From the NCBI RefSeq assembly GCF_936270435.1, contig NZ_OW370567.1:496001-560000 (forward strand): DNA of 64,000 nt. Direction: 5' to 3'. This DNA is from Wolbachia endosymbiont of Oedothorax gibbosus. Lineage in GTDB: Bacteria; Pseudomonadota; Alphaproteobacteria; Rickettsiales; Anaplasmataceae. Under the pieces are notes generated by a model that searched no databases, was not told the origin of the DNA, and saw nothing but the letters and a program-made list of their open reading frames with translations. The translations under genes and the position numbers were made by a program. Shown one piece after another: positions 1 to 8,172 of this stretch (positions are counted from its first letter, which is position 1; every line of letters begins with the position of its first letter).

Positions 1-1
1 T

Positions 2-3000
2 AAAGATGCGCTGAAAGTCACTAATCCTACAACAATTATAGTAACACATGATCTGCTTTTACAGCAAGAGAATGATCGAAAATTTGAAGAGCAAAACGGT
101 GAAAAGCCTAAATTGTGGGTTAGTGTTGATGAAGCAGATAGCATTAACAAGCAGCAGGCCTTTGAAAATATGTGCAAACTTGATGCGAAATATCCTACGA
201 CTTACCTAACTGCAACACCAAAGAAAAGGATCCTAAATAGATGTGGAAAAGTTATTAGCCCTACTAGATCAAGTAGACGCTGCATTTCAAACACTATCAA
301 AACAGTAAGTGTTATTGCAAAAACTAATGAAAGAGAAAAATTCAATCGAGCACTCGTGGTGAATGTTGCTGCTACCATAATACCTTTAATTACATTATTC
401 CCTATTATAAATAGTAATGTTGCTGCAATAATTGGTCTAACTTCAGATTATTGGTTATATTCCGCTTTAATTAATAATCTATACTATACAATTTCTTTCG
501 TTATACTCTCTATAGTAATGCTGCCAATTTGGTGGGTGTTAACCAAAATAACAGGGGTAGAACCAAAAACGCTACTTAATAGACTTCTTGCCAATGTGCG
601 CAGCTTATCTACTAGGGAAAAATCCAGTCCAGCTCATGAATACGTTGAAGAGAGTGAAGAAGTTTTTAATTACAATAAACTTGTCGATACCGATGATTTA
701 TTAACTTCTGTAAGATGGAACATACAAAGTCCGGTTGGGGAAAATGCTCTTATTCTAGTTGATGATGTGAATAGCATAATTAACCTTAGCTTTGCATTGC
801 AAGGTGAGAATAATTTGGTATATGAAGATGGTACGCGTTATGAAGTTTATAATAAATTTCAGCCTGAAGGAATGTCGTACCAAGATTACAGACTCAAATT
901 ACGTCAATCAAACTTTATAAACTGTGTTAAAAAGCAACACCCCGGTCTAACGGAAGAACAGATATCTGAATTGAAAGACAAGGTAGATTTTAGCGATACT
1001 GCTAAGTATCTAGAATACAGAGTAATGCATTCAATGATCGATCTTACACTTTCGTATTTAATGAGATGCGATAACACCGCTTTGGATAAACAAAGAAGAG
1101 AAGATTTAGGTGGATTAATAGAAGGTGTTAAAGATAAGGTTAGTACTGCTAATGATGACAACATTATAGATTTCTTAAAGGAAAAAGGTTTTAGTGAGCA
1201 ATTCGCTATGGATAAGCTTTTACCACAGGTAAATACAGTTATTAGTGCACTGACAAGCAACAATGATCAAAGTAGATTAATAGTAGACAATTGGCACTTA
1301 AGTAAAGAGCTGCATGATCTTGTAGAAAAGGAAGAAGGTGTACTACATGGCCTCAGCGATTTCTGTAAAACAAACAAATGTATTTTTGCAGGACTTGGAA
1401 AAAATGATCTTGGTATTGGACAAGATAAACCTTTTTTTAAAATAACACGTAATGACGAAGGTGAATATGAAGTTGACTATTGTAATTATAACCAAGGTGA
1501 TTTAAGTACATTGGCTAAATATGCGTTGATAACAATTATAGACGAGTCAAAAGGTCGTGGGTTTGATAGCGAGTATAATCACGTTGCATCAATATTTACA
1601 GATTCAACTAGTCAGTTCAACAATCCAGCAGAAGCTTTGCAGAATTTGGGAAGAAATAGAGAACGCAATCCTAACAGGCAACCTTGGTTTTTTGCTGCTG
1701 GAGGTGAAAAAATTGAGCTATTTGTGGACAAGGTTTTAGCAAATTTAAAGAACGAACCACGGGGTTTTTGTCGGAAAATTTTGTTTCCAGCTACTGATAG
1801 ATACAATAAGCTGGTAAAAAATAGAATGGGAATAGAGCTTGGAGAAAAAATAGAGATCTATATTAGCGAAAACATGGATGCACTAGGAAATATCGATGAC
1901 GCAGCTTTGAAAAAATTTTCAGATGATTCGATGAAAGAGGTGTATGAAAAAGTACATGATATAAATGATTTTGACGTAGGAAAGACAGAAGAAGATTTAC
2001 GTAAGATTTTAAAAAGCGCAGAAAAATATCTTTGTTCATATGAAGACAGAATTAAAAACAACGGTAAATTATCTTACACACGCTCAGTTCTATTTTCTGT
2101 GGGAAGTGCTATTGTAAAGTCCATGTATTATCTATGGGCAGGATTTGACTATTTAGTCTTTTTAGCCAAAGCGTATAATGTAGGTAAGTCTGAAGATGAT
2201 AATGCAAAGGCATATGTGCACATAATCAGAAACTGCTACTTTGAAAGTAGTGTGAAGGCTCAAAATATGTTAAGCCATGTATTAAAAATTGCCGGAGAAA
2301 ATGATGATAGTTTTACACAAAATAGTTTGTACAAAAACAATAGAGATAGGTGTAAAGAAAAAATCATCTCATACTTTCAATCTAAACAATATATATATGC
2401 ATTAGATAAAACGATTTCTCGCATTGAAAATAAACATTTAGCAACAATTTTGAAAGCAGTAGGTTGCAGAGATGATGCTGATAAAATGGCACAAGAAATT
2501 AAAGACTTTTTGTACGATTTAAAGAATTTAAACTGCGCGGACTTTAGAGAAAAGTATTATCAAAGAGACTCATATGAAACGAGCAATTTATATAAGATCA
2601 ATGATCAAATTAGTATGGTAATTGATGAAATTGTAAGTTGCCATAAATGGCGTCATGAAGTAATTTCAGAGCAGGACAATGTGTCGAGAGAAAAGCCTAG
2701 AGAAAATTTTGGTTTAAGACCTAAATTAAAAACTAACCATAATATTTTTGAAGTAAAAGTTAACAATAACTTTTCTGAATTGTATTGCAACAACTTGACA
2801 GAACGTTCTAGACAAAGGATGGGCTTGGGTACAGCTATGCTATTCATCGGACTTATAGTTTCAGCGAAGCTTATATATGAAATATCATTAGGCCATACTA
2901 TGCTATTGCCATCACTTTGCGGTTTCATAGCATTTGGACCACTAGTACTTTTGTGTGGTGCATTATTATGTGGAGTAACGACCTATTTAGTGAAAGGGAC

Positions 3001-3328
3001 ATTTTTTCTTTTTGGAATACCAATCCTGTTAGGGGAATTGTCAAAATGCGTTTTTAGAAACGGTTTAGTACAGGATTTATTAGACATAACATTGTCGCTT
3101 GTTAGTAACGCTTTTTTCTATACTCCGACAAGCATCTTACAATCATTTATATTTGAGGATGCAACAAAGTTTGACTCACTAAGTGATATAAATGAGCTTA
3201 CACTGATAAGGGAGCAGGATAAGGTAAAATGCATGAATGAAGTAGCTGATAAAATTGTAGCTACTGATTTGTCCGCAGTTTTAGTACAGCCAACAACTAG
3301 TGAGCAGGAAGGTTTAGTCTTGAACTAG
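2..3328 (+). CDS. Large membrane protein with SF2 helicase-like motifs (5' partial)
   Basis: The frame is open to the left edge, so the true start lies outside the window; a TTG at 113 is only an internal codon. About 1,108 residues are visible. Early on there is VSVDEAD followed about 30 residues later by LTATP, which look like helicase motifs II and III. Near nucleotides 1550-1670 come SKGRGFD and QNLGRNRER, which fit motifs V and VI of superfamily 2. A Walker A motif would lie left of the window. Between the two halves are two strong hydrophobic segments (about 350-560 nt), and three or four more follow near the C-terminus (about 2820-3060 nt). The helicase reading and the membrane segments are seen directly; an ATP-driven role is inferred and the substrate is unknown. 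Its 3' end overlaps the convergent argD by 32 bases. It could instead be a degenerate helicase reused as a Wolbachia-specific surface or effector protein. Confidence 0.75.
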   Translation, partial: KDALKVTNPTTIIVTHDLLLQQENDRKFEEQNGEKPKLWVSVDEADSINKQQAFENMCKLDAKYPTTYLTATPKKRILNRCGKVISPTRSSRRCISNTIKTVSVIAKTNEREKFNRALVVNVAATIIPLITLFPIINSNVAAIIGLTSDYWLYSALINNLYYTISFVILSIVMLPIWWVLTKITGVEPKTLLNRLLANVRSLSTREKSSPAHEYVEESEEVFNYNKLVDTDDLLTSVRWNIQSPVGENALILVDDVNSIINLSFALQGENNLVYEDGTRYEVYNKFQPEGMSYQDYRLKLRQSNFINCVKKQHPGLTEEQISELKDKVDFSDTAKYLEYRVMHSMIDLTLSYLMRCDNTALDKQRREDLGGLIEGVKDKVSTANDDNIIDFLKEKGFSEQFAMDKLLPQVNTVISALTSNNDQSRLIVDNWHLSKELHDLVEKEEGVLHGLSDFCKTNKCIFAGLGKNDLGIGQDKPFFKITRNDEGEYEVDYCNYNQGDLSTLAKYALITIIDESKGRGFDSEYNHVASIFTDSTSQFNNPAEALQNLGRNRERNPNRQPWFFAAGGEKIELFVDKVLANLKNEPRGFCRKILFPATDRYNKLVKNRMGIELGEKIEIYISENMDALGNIDDAALKKFSDDSMKEVYEKVHDINDFDVGKTEEDLRKILKSAEKYLCSYEDRIKNNGKLSYTRSVLFSVGSAIVKSMYYLWAGFDYLVFLAKAYNVGKSEDDNAKAYVHIIRNCYFESSVKAQNMLSHVLKIAGENDDSFTQNSLYKNNRDRCKEKIISYFQSKQYIYALDKTISRIENKHLATILKAVGCRDDADKMAQEIKDFLYDLKNLNCADFREKYYQRDSYETSNLYKINDQISMVIDEIVSCHKWRHEVISEQDNVSREKPRENFGLRPKLKTNHNIFEVKVNNNFSELYCNNLTERSRQRMGLGTAMLFIGLIVSAKLIYEISLGHTMLLPSLCGFIAFGPLVLLCGALLCGVTTYLVKGTFFLFGIPILLGELSKCVFRNGLVQDLLDITLSLVSNAFFYTPTSILQSFIFEDATKFDSLSDINELTLIREQDKVKCMNEVADKIVATDLSAVLVQPTTSEQEGLVLN

Positions 3329-4496
3329 AAGATTTCTCAGATAAGTATTGTCTAAGAATCTCAATTCCTTCATCAATCTCTTTTTCAGTGATAATTAGTG
3401 GAGGTAGAATTCTCACAACGTTATCTGATGTTACCCCAACAGTCAGCAAGCCGCGGTAACTTAATTCTTCTGCAAACTTTTGATTGTCTGCTTTCACTTT
3501 TATTCCAAGCATTAACCCCTTTCCTCTTACTTCTTCTATCATTGAAAACTTACTTGCCAGGTCTTCTAATTTATGTTTTAAATACTTACCTCTAATTTCA
3601 ACATTTTTCAAAAAGCCAGGACTTAGCAATTCTTCAAGCACAACATTGCCTATTGAAGTTGCAAGCGGATTGCCACCAAAAGTGGAACCGTGCATACCGA
3701 CCGCCATATACTTAGCAGCCCTTTCAGTCGCAAGACAAGCCCCTAGCGGAAACCCGCCACCTATTCCCTTTGCAAGAGCACATATATCAGGTTCCACTCC
3801 TATATGTTCGTATGCGAATAATTTTCCTGTTCTACCAGCACCGCATTGTATGCAATCAAAAAATAACAATATGTCATTTTCATCACACAGCTTTCTTAGT
3901 TCTTTCATAAAGGCTTCATCCATTGCTTTGATGCCACCTTGCCCTTGTATTGGTTCTATTAATATAACGCCTATACCACTTGAAATTGCTTTCTTTACAC
4001 TCTCAATATTGGGCTCGATATTATCACACCAATCAATACAGGGACTCAGTAATTCAGAAAATTTCTGTTTATCGTTTGCAGCACAAGTTAGGAAGGTTCT
4101 TCCATGAAATGCACCATGGAATGTTAAAATTCTGTGACGGGTTTTATTGCCTTTTCCGTTTTGATAGATCCTAGCAATCTTAAGCCCACATTCTACTGCC
4201 TCTGATCCAGAATTTGAGAAAAATATAGTGTCAGCGAAACTGTTGTTTATTAATTTCTCTGCAAAATTATTGGCAGCAGGTATATTATAGGTATTTGATA
4301 TATGCCATAGTTTTTCTCCTTGCAATTTTAGAGCACTAATTAATCGCGAATTGGCGTGACCTAAGCTACTAACAGCTATTCCAGAGTGAAAATCTATGTA
4401 GCGCTTACCGTCAATATCATACAAGTAAATACCTTTACCATAAGAAAAATTTATGTTAACAGGAGAATAAACTGGCAAAATAGGAGAAATTGTCAT
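3297..4496 (-). CDS. argD: Acetylornithine/succinyldiaminopimelate aminotransferase
   Basis: This 399-residue class III PLP-dependent aminotransferase has the family length. Visible motifs are FHSGIAVSSLGH near the N-terminus, NSGSEAVE for phosphate binding (about residue 96), and the PLP lysine in ALAKGIGGGFPLGA (Lys243). The usual D-E-[IV]-Q before GxGRTG reads D-C-I-Q here (FFDCIQCGAGRTG), an unusual Glu-to-Cys replacement. ArgD enzymes transaminate N-acetylornithine and often also N-succinyl-2-amino-6-ketopimelate. No other arginine gene is near, and in Rickettsiales the diaminopimelate/lysine branch is the more likely use (inference). The gene is convergent with, and overlaps, the helicase-like gene. 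Confidence 0.9.
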   Translation of the reverse strand: MTISPILPVYSPVNINFSYGKGIYLYDIDGKRYIDFHSGIAVSSLGHANSRLISALKLQGEKLWHISNTYNIPAANNFAEKLINNSFADTIFFSNSGSEAVECGLKIARIYQNGKGNKTRHRILTFHGAFHGRTFLTCAANDKQKFSELLSPCIDWCDNIEPNIESVKKAISSGIGVILIEPIQGQGGIKAMDEAFMKELRKLCDENDILLFFDCIQCGAGRTGKLFAYEHIGVEPDICALAKGIGGGFPLGACLATERAAKYMAVGMHGSTFGGNPLATSIGNVVLEELLSPGFLKNVEIRGKYLKHKLEDLASKFSMIEEVRGKGLMLGIKVKADNQKFAEELSYRGLLTVGVTSDNVVRILPPLIITEKEIDEGIEILRQYLSEKSSSSRLNLPAH

Positions 4497-4561
4497 AAAA
4501 TATTATATGCTAAATTTTATTATTAATAACATAAAAACCGTTGTTTCACAATAAGAAGGAT

Positions 4562-5980
4562 ATGTATAAGCTAATGTTTTCTGCACTGGAGAAAAACAAA
4601 TACACAAAAGTTATTGTATTACTCTCATCAATCTTTATGATTTTATTCAGTGTGATATATTGTAATTATTTACTAAGGAGTAATTTCCTTTCTTCTTACC
4701 GTGATTCAAGTGTAAACTTAAAAAGTATACTGGAAAATGGCATAATAAAAAAATACCATTATTTACTAATAGAAAAGCATCACATTAAATACAAAAGTTT
4801 TGATTATATAAACCAATTGGTAAAACTGCGTGCTGAATTATTACAATCAGTTAGCGAAGTAAAGGATTTCAGCTTAATGCTGTATGATCAAAACGGCAGA
4901 ATGATATTCAGTAACTTTAACACTCAAGATCATGATTATGAACAGTTACTTACAAATGATGAAATTGACAAACTACTAAATAACCAAGAAATATTTTATA
5001 CTACAGCAAATACGTTAACTTCTATTTTCCCTGTATTTCATGAAAATAGCGCTAAACCGTCATTTTTTTTGAAGATTCTTCGAAACTACAATAATTCTTA
5101 TGTTATAGCATATGGCCTGTTTTTAACATTTTTGGGCTTATTATTAATAATTTTAACATTAATAATGTTCTATTTGCACTTTTCTAATACCCAAATGCTA
5201 GCCAAGCAACATAAAACTAACATTGAATTACAGCAGATAAAAGAGGCATTAGAGCAAGAAAATGCAAATAAGCTAAAATTTTTTGCAAGCGTTACACATG
5301 AATTACGCACACCTCTTAATGCTATTATTGGATTTGCGGAGTTGATCAAAAATGAAACTTTAGGTTCAATGGACAACTCTCAATACAAGGAGTATGCAGA
5401 CGATATATATAATGCAGGGACACACTTACTTACCTTAATTAACGATGTGCTCGATTTTTCTAAAGCTGAATCAAGCAGTTTAACAGTAGAAAAAGTGAAG
5501 TTTAACCTGAACAAAATAATAGATTCATGCGTAAATATGCTATTACCTAAATTAAAAGAAGCCGGGATTAATTTAAAAAAAGAGATGACTAATAAACAAT
5601 TATTGGTCATTGCAGATCCTAAGAGAATGAAACAAGTTATAATAAATTTATTATCAAACTCAATCAAGTTTACTCCCAAAGATGGTTTAATAAGAATGGT
5701 GATAAAAGAAAATATAGAAAAAAACTTATTAACTATTGAGTTTCATGACAATGGAATAGGAATAATGCAGCAGGACATATATAAAGTTATGTCTGTTTTT
5801 GGCCAAGCAGATTCGGGGTATAGAAATGAAGGTACGGGCATCGGATTACCGCTAAGCAAGAAATTAGTAGAGTTAATGGGTGGAACTTTCGACATTAAAA
5901 GTGAAGCAAAACTTGGTACTACGATAACGTTAAACTTCTTTTATGAAGAGCAAACATGTGAAGATTTGATTGATTTTTAA
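4562..5980 (+). CDS. Membrane sensor histidine kinase (PleC/DivJ-like)
   Basis: Two transmembrane segments (about residues 15-40 and 185-210) flank a periplasmic sensor region of roughly 145 residues with no recognisable domain. The kinase core follows: H box SVTHELRTPLNAIIGF with phospho-acceptor His at about residue 246, N box IINLLSNSIKFTP, G1 HDNGIGI, and G2 GTGIGLPLSKKL. No receiver domain is present, so phosphate must pass to a separate regulator. Wolbachia keeps very few two-component systems, and this architecture best resembles the PleC/DivJ group of alphaproteobacterial cell-cycle kinases (inference). The start is uncertain: ATG 4562 was chosen, but TTG at 4541 and ATG at 4574 are in frame; AGAAGGA at 4554-4560 is well placed only for 4574. 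Confidence 0.85.
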   Translation: MYKLMFSALEKNKYTKVIVLLSSIFMILFSVIYCNYLLRSNFLSSYRDSSVNLKSILENGIIKKYHYLLIEKHHIKYKSFDYINQLVKLRAELLQSVSEVKDFSLMLYDQNGRMIFSNFNTQDHDYEQLLTNDEIDKLLNNQEIFYTTANTLTSIFPVFHENSAKPSFFLKILRNYNNSYVIAYGLFLTFLGLLLIILTLIMFYLHFSNTQMLAKQHKTNIELQQIKEALEQENANKLKFFASVTHELRTPLNAIIGFAELIKNETLGSMDNSQYKEYADDIYNAGTHLLTLINDVLDFSKAESSSLTVEKVKFNLNKIIDSCVNMLLPKLKEAGINLKKEMTNKQLLVIADPKRMKQVIINLLSNSIKFTPKDGLIRMVIKENIEKNLLTIEFHDNGIGIMQQDIYKVMSVFGQADSGYRNEGTGIGLPLSKKLVELMGGTFDIKSEAKLGTTITLNFFYEEQTCEDLIDF

Positions 5981-6110
5981 TAGGATCTATTTGATATGGT
6001 CTTGAAAACCACACTTTATCAAAAGTAGCAAGCCGAGAAGGTAAGCAGAAATTTATCAATAAGCCCTTCATCGAGAATCTTATCTGTGTTAGCTATATAT
6101 AAAATTTGAT

Positions 6111-6160
6111 ACTCTAACTATAATATACTACTATAGATAGAAGTATATTATAGTTAGAGT
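6111..6160. repeat. Perfect 19-bp inverted repeat upstream of peroxiredoxin
   Basis: Positions 6111-6129 are the exact reverse complement of 6142-6160, with a 12-base loop. The stem is AT-rich and ends just before the sequence AAGGTATGG that begins the repeated start modules. There is no T-run after it, so it is not an obvious intrinsic terminator. It may be an insertion palindrome or an mRNA leader hairpin. Confidence 0.85.
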
Positions 6161-6165
6161 AAGGT

Positions 6166-6335
6166 ATGGAGTTAGTAGTAGGAAATAATGTACCATACTA
6201 CTATAATACCACAGAAGTGGTATTAGTGGAGCGAGGTATGGAATTAGCAGTAGGAAATAATGCACCATACTACTATAATACCATAAAAATGTTATTAATG
6301 GAGCAAGGTATGGAATTAGCAGTAGGAAATAATGC
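6166..6335 (+). repeat. 72-bp tandem repeat of the peroxiredoxin 5' end
   Basis: In-frame ATGs at 6166, 6238 and 6310 are spaced exactly 72 bases apart. Each begins a near-identical MEL(V/A)VGNN(V/A)P stretch and is preceded by a purine-rich ribosome-binding-like stretch ending in AGGT. The first unit holds a perfect hairpin (6205-6212 with 6217-6224, loop AGAA), and the second holds a degenerate version. Only the third copy continues into the conserved protein. Confidence 0.85.
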
Positions 6336-6777
6336 ACCTGATTTTAGCTTACCAACAGATTCTGGTGAAAATTTATCATTGAGTGAATTCTTTGATAAAA
6401 AAAATATAGTTCTTTATTTTTATCCTAAAGACGACACTCCGGGTTGCAGGATGGAGGCAAAAGGTTTTAGAGATAAAATAGATGATTTTTCTTCCCTTGA
6501 CACAGTGATAATTGGTGTATCAAAAGATAGTGTTAAGCGCCATGCTAACTTCAAAGCAAAATATTCTCTGCCGTTTTCTTTAGTTTCTGATGAGAATGCT
6601 GAAATGTTGGGAAAATATGGTGTTTGGGTAGAGAAAAGTATGTTTGGCAAAAAGTATATGGGAATAGAACGCACTACTTTTTTAATAGATAAAAAAGGTA
6701 AAGTAGTGAAGATCTGGAAAAATGTAAAAGTTAGTGGACATGTTGATGAGGTTCTGGAAGAAGTAAAGAGAATATAA
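6310..6777 (+). CDS. bcp: Peroxiredoxin, PrxQ/BCP type
   Basis: This thiol peroxidase reduces hydrogen peroxide and organic hydroperoxides in the cytoplasm. From ATG 6310 it is 155 residues, the family's usual length, beginning MELAVGNNAPDFSLP. The peroxidatic cysteine is Cys46 in YPKDDTPGC. The resolving cysteine expected five residues later is a lysine (CRMEAKGFRD), so the protein should act as a 1-Cys type needing an external thiol. The frame is open upstream to ATG 6166, which would add 48 residues made of two repeat units. I prefer 6310 because the conserved family sequence starts there; 6166 or 6238 are possible alternative starts. The gene lies 16 bases upstream of recF, probably in one transcript. 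Confidence 0.9.
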   Translation: MELAVGNNAPDFSLPTDSGENLSLSEFFDKKNIVLYFYPKDDTPGCRMEAKGFRDKIDDFSSLDTVIIGVSKDSVKRHANFKAKYSLPFSLVSDENAEMLGKYGVWVEKSMFGKKYMGIERTTFLIDKKGKVVKIWKNVKVSGHVDEVLEEVKRI

Positions 6778-6793
6778 ACTAAAGAATAGGTTA

Positions 6794-7873
6794 ATGGCTA
6801 CCCATTGCTACATAAAAAAGCTAAAATTACATAATTTTCGTAGCCACTCAAACTTTGAACTGGATTCAGATGATAGCTCAGTTGTAATAACTGGCAAGAA
6901 TGGTATTGGTAAAACTAATATACTTGAAGCAATCTCCCTGCTTGCTAAAACCAATGGAATGAAAAAAGCAAAAACCAGTGAGATACAAAATAGATTCAGT
7001 AATGAAGATTGGGCAGTGCACTATGATTTTTTTAATGGAACGGATTTTAATTCAATTGGTATCGCAAAGAGTTTTGATAAGAAACTAGTACAAATTGATG
7101 GAAAAACGCAATCAAGTTATTTACCTTTATATAGAATATCCAACGTAATATGGCTGATTCCACAAATGGACTATGTTCTTCTTAATTCTCCAAGTGACAG
7201 ATTAAAATTTTTAGACCGTATAGTCTCACTGTTTGAAGAAAATTACATTTGCTGCTACATGCAATATAGAAAAGCTAAATGTGAGCGAAATAAGCTATTG
7301 AGAGAGAACGCCTTGGACAAAAATTGGCTCTCTAGTCTTGAAAAGATAATGGCTGTTAATGCAGTTAGTATTTTACATATGCGATCATCTGTTTTAAAGA
7401 TATTACAAGACATAATTGATAACCATTCTAGTGAGTTTTTTCCGCGGGCAAGTTTGAAGTTCAGCAGCCAGCTAACTTTGAATGATACTGCAGAATATTT
7501 TCAGAATCGTCTAAAGGAAAACAGAGAAAAAGACTCATTAACTGGTAGAGTAACCTTTGGTGTGCATAACGATAATTTTCGGGTTTTTTGTCAAAAAAGA
7601 AACGTACCAATAAATCTGTGCTCCACTGGAGAACAAAAGTTATTACTGCTTTCTATTATTTTATCCAGTGTAAAAGCAAGGTGTATTCATTACAATAAGG
7701 CACCACTTCTTCTACTTGATGATATAATGTCTCATCTGGATAAACATTACAGAAAGGCATTAATAGAGGAAGTGCTAAGTATTCAATGTCAAACTTGGAT
7801 AACTGATGTAAATCAAGATAATTTCAATAGCTATCTTTATTCTTTCAAGTTTTTTGAATTATCAAATGAATAG
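6794..7873 (+). CDS. recF: DNA replication and repair protein RecF
   Basis: RecF is an SMC/ABC-type ATPase that binds gapped DNA and, with RecO and RecR, helps load RecA. The 359-residue length is normal. Walker A is GKNGIGKT (residues 34-41), preceded by LHNFRSHSN, a typical RecF N-terminus. The ABC signature is CSTGEQKLLLLSIIL, and Walker B/D-loop is LLLLDDIMSHLD near the C-terminus. The gene follows bcp closely. Downstream begins a large block of nested mobile elements, so no conserved neighbour is visible. Confidence 0.95.
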   Translation: MATHCYIKKLKLHNFRSHSNFELDSDDSSVVITGKNGIGKTNILEAISLLAKTNGMKKAKTSEIQNRFSNEDWAVHYDFFNGTDFNSIGIAKSFDKKLVQIDGKTQSSYLPLYRISNVIWLIPQMDYVLLNSPSDRLKFLDRIVSLFEENYICCYMQYRKAKCERNKLLRENALDKNWLSSLEKIMAVNAVSILHMRSSVLKILQDIIDNHSSEFFPRASLKFSSQLTLNDTAEYFQNRLKENREKDSLTGRVTFGVHNDNFRVFCQKRNVPINLCSTGEQKLLLLSIILSSVKARCIHYNKAPLLLLDDIMSHLDKHYRKALIEEVLSIQCQTWITDVNQDNFNSYLYSFKFFELSNE

Positions 7874-7921
7874 TACCTCTTTTAAAGCTTATACAAACAA
7901 CTTCCGCTAAACCCTTTTCAA

Positions 7922-7941
7922 GTATCCGTTCAGCAGAGTGG
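7922..7941 (+). repeat. Solo IS66-type terminal sequence
   Basis: This 20-base sequence, beginning GTATCCGTTCAG, also occurs as the outer end of the IS66 copies (complement of 16332-16351, and 52898-52917 with changes) and again at 48742-48761. No transposase follows, so it is a relic end. The rest of the 260-base gap up to the intron remnant shows no gene, only a 7-bp hairpin at 8015-8033. Confidence 0.6.
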
Positions 7942-8172
7942 TTTAAGAAACAATAGATAGGAGATTTTGGAAAGCCCCTTTGTTTCCATGTTAAGTATAA
8001 TGAAATTATCCGTTCGAGGAATGTGTTTCCTCGCTGTGATTGTGTAAAATATGAGTTTTTACGGTAAACGACATAGTGTCGTATCTGTTGTTCAGCATGT
8101 CAATGGAATGTTTTCTGAATCATTCAAAGGAGAGTAGACCAGAGGACCTTCCCCGCCAGCCTCTCGCAGAAC

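Noticed and set aside
3484..4107. 207-codon plus-strand frame opposite argD
   Set aside because: It is antisense to argD and has Ser/Leu/Pro-rich content with no recognisable motif.
6111..6160. Intrinsic terminator for the histidine kinase gene
   Set aside because: The stem is AT-rich, 130 bases after the stop, and has no T-run after it.
6131..6337. Minus-strand repeat protein with HYFLLLIPYLAPLI repeats
   Set aside because: It is the reverse reading of the 72-bp tandem units and has no ribosome site. The plus strand explains the region.
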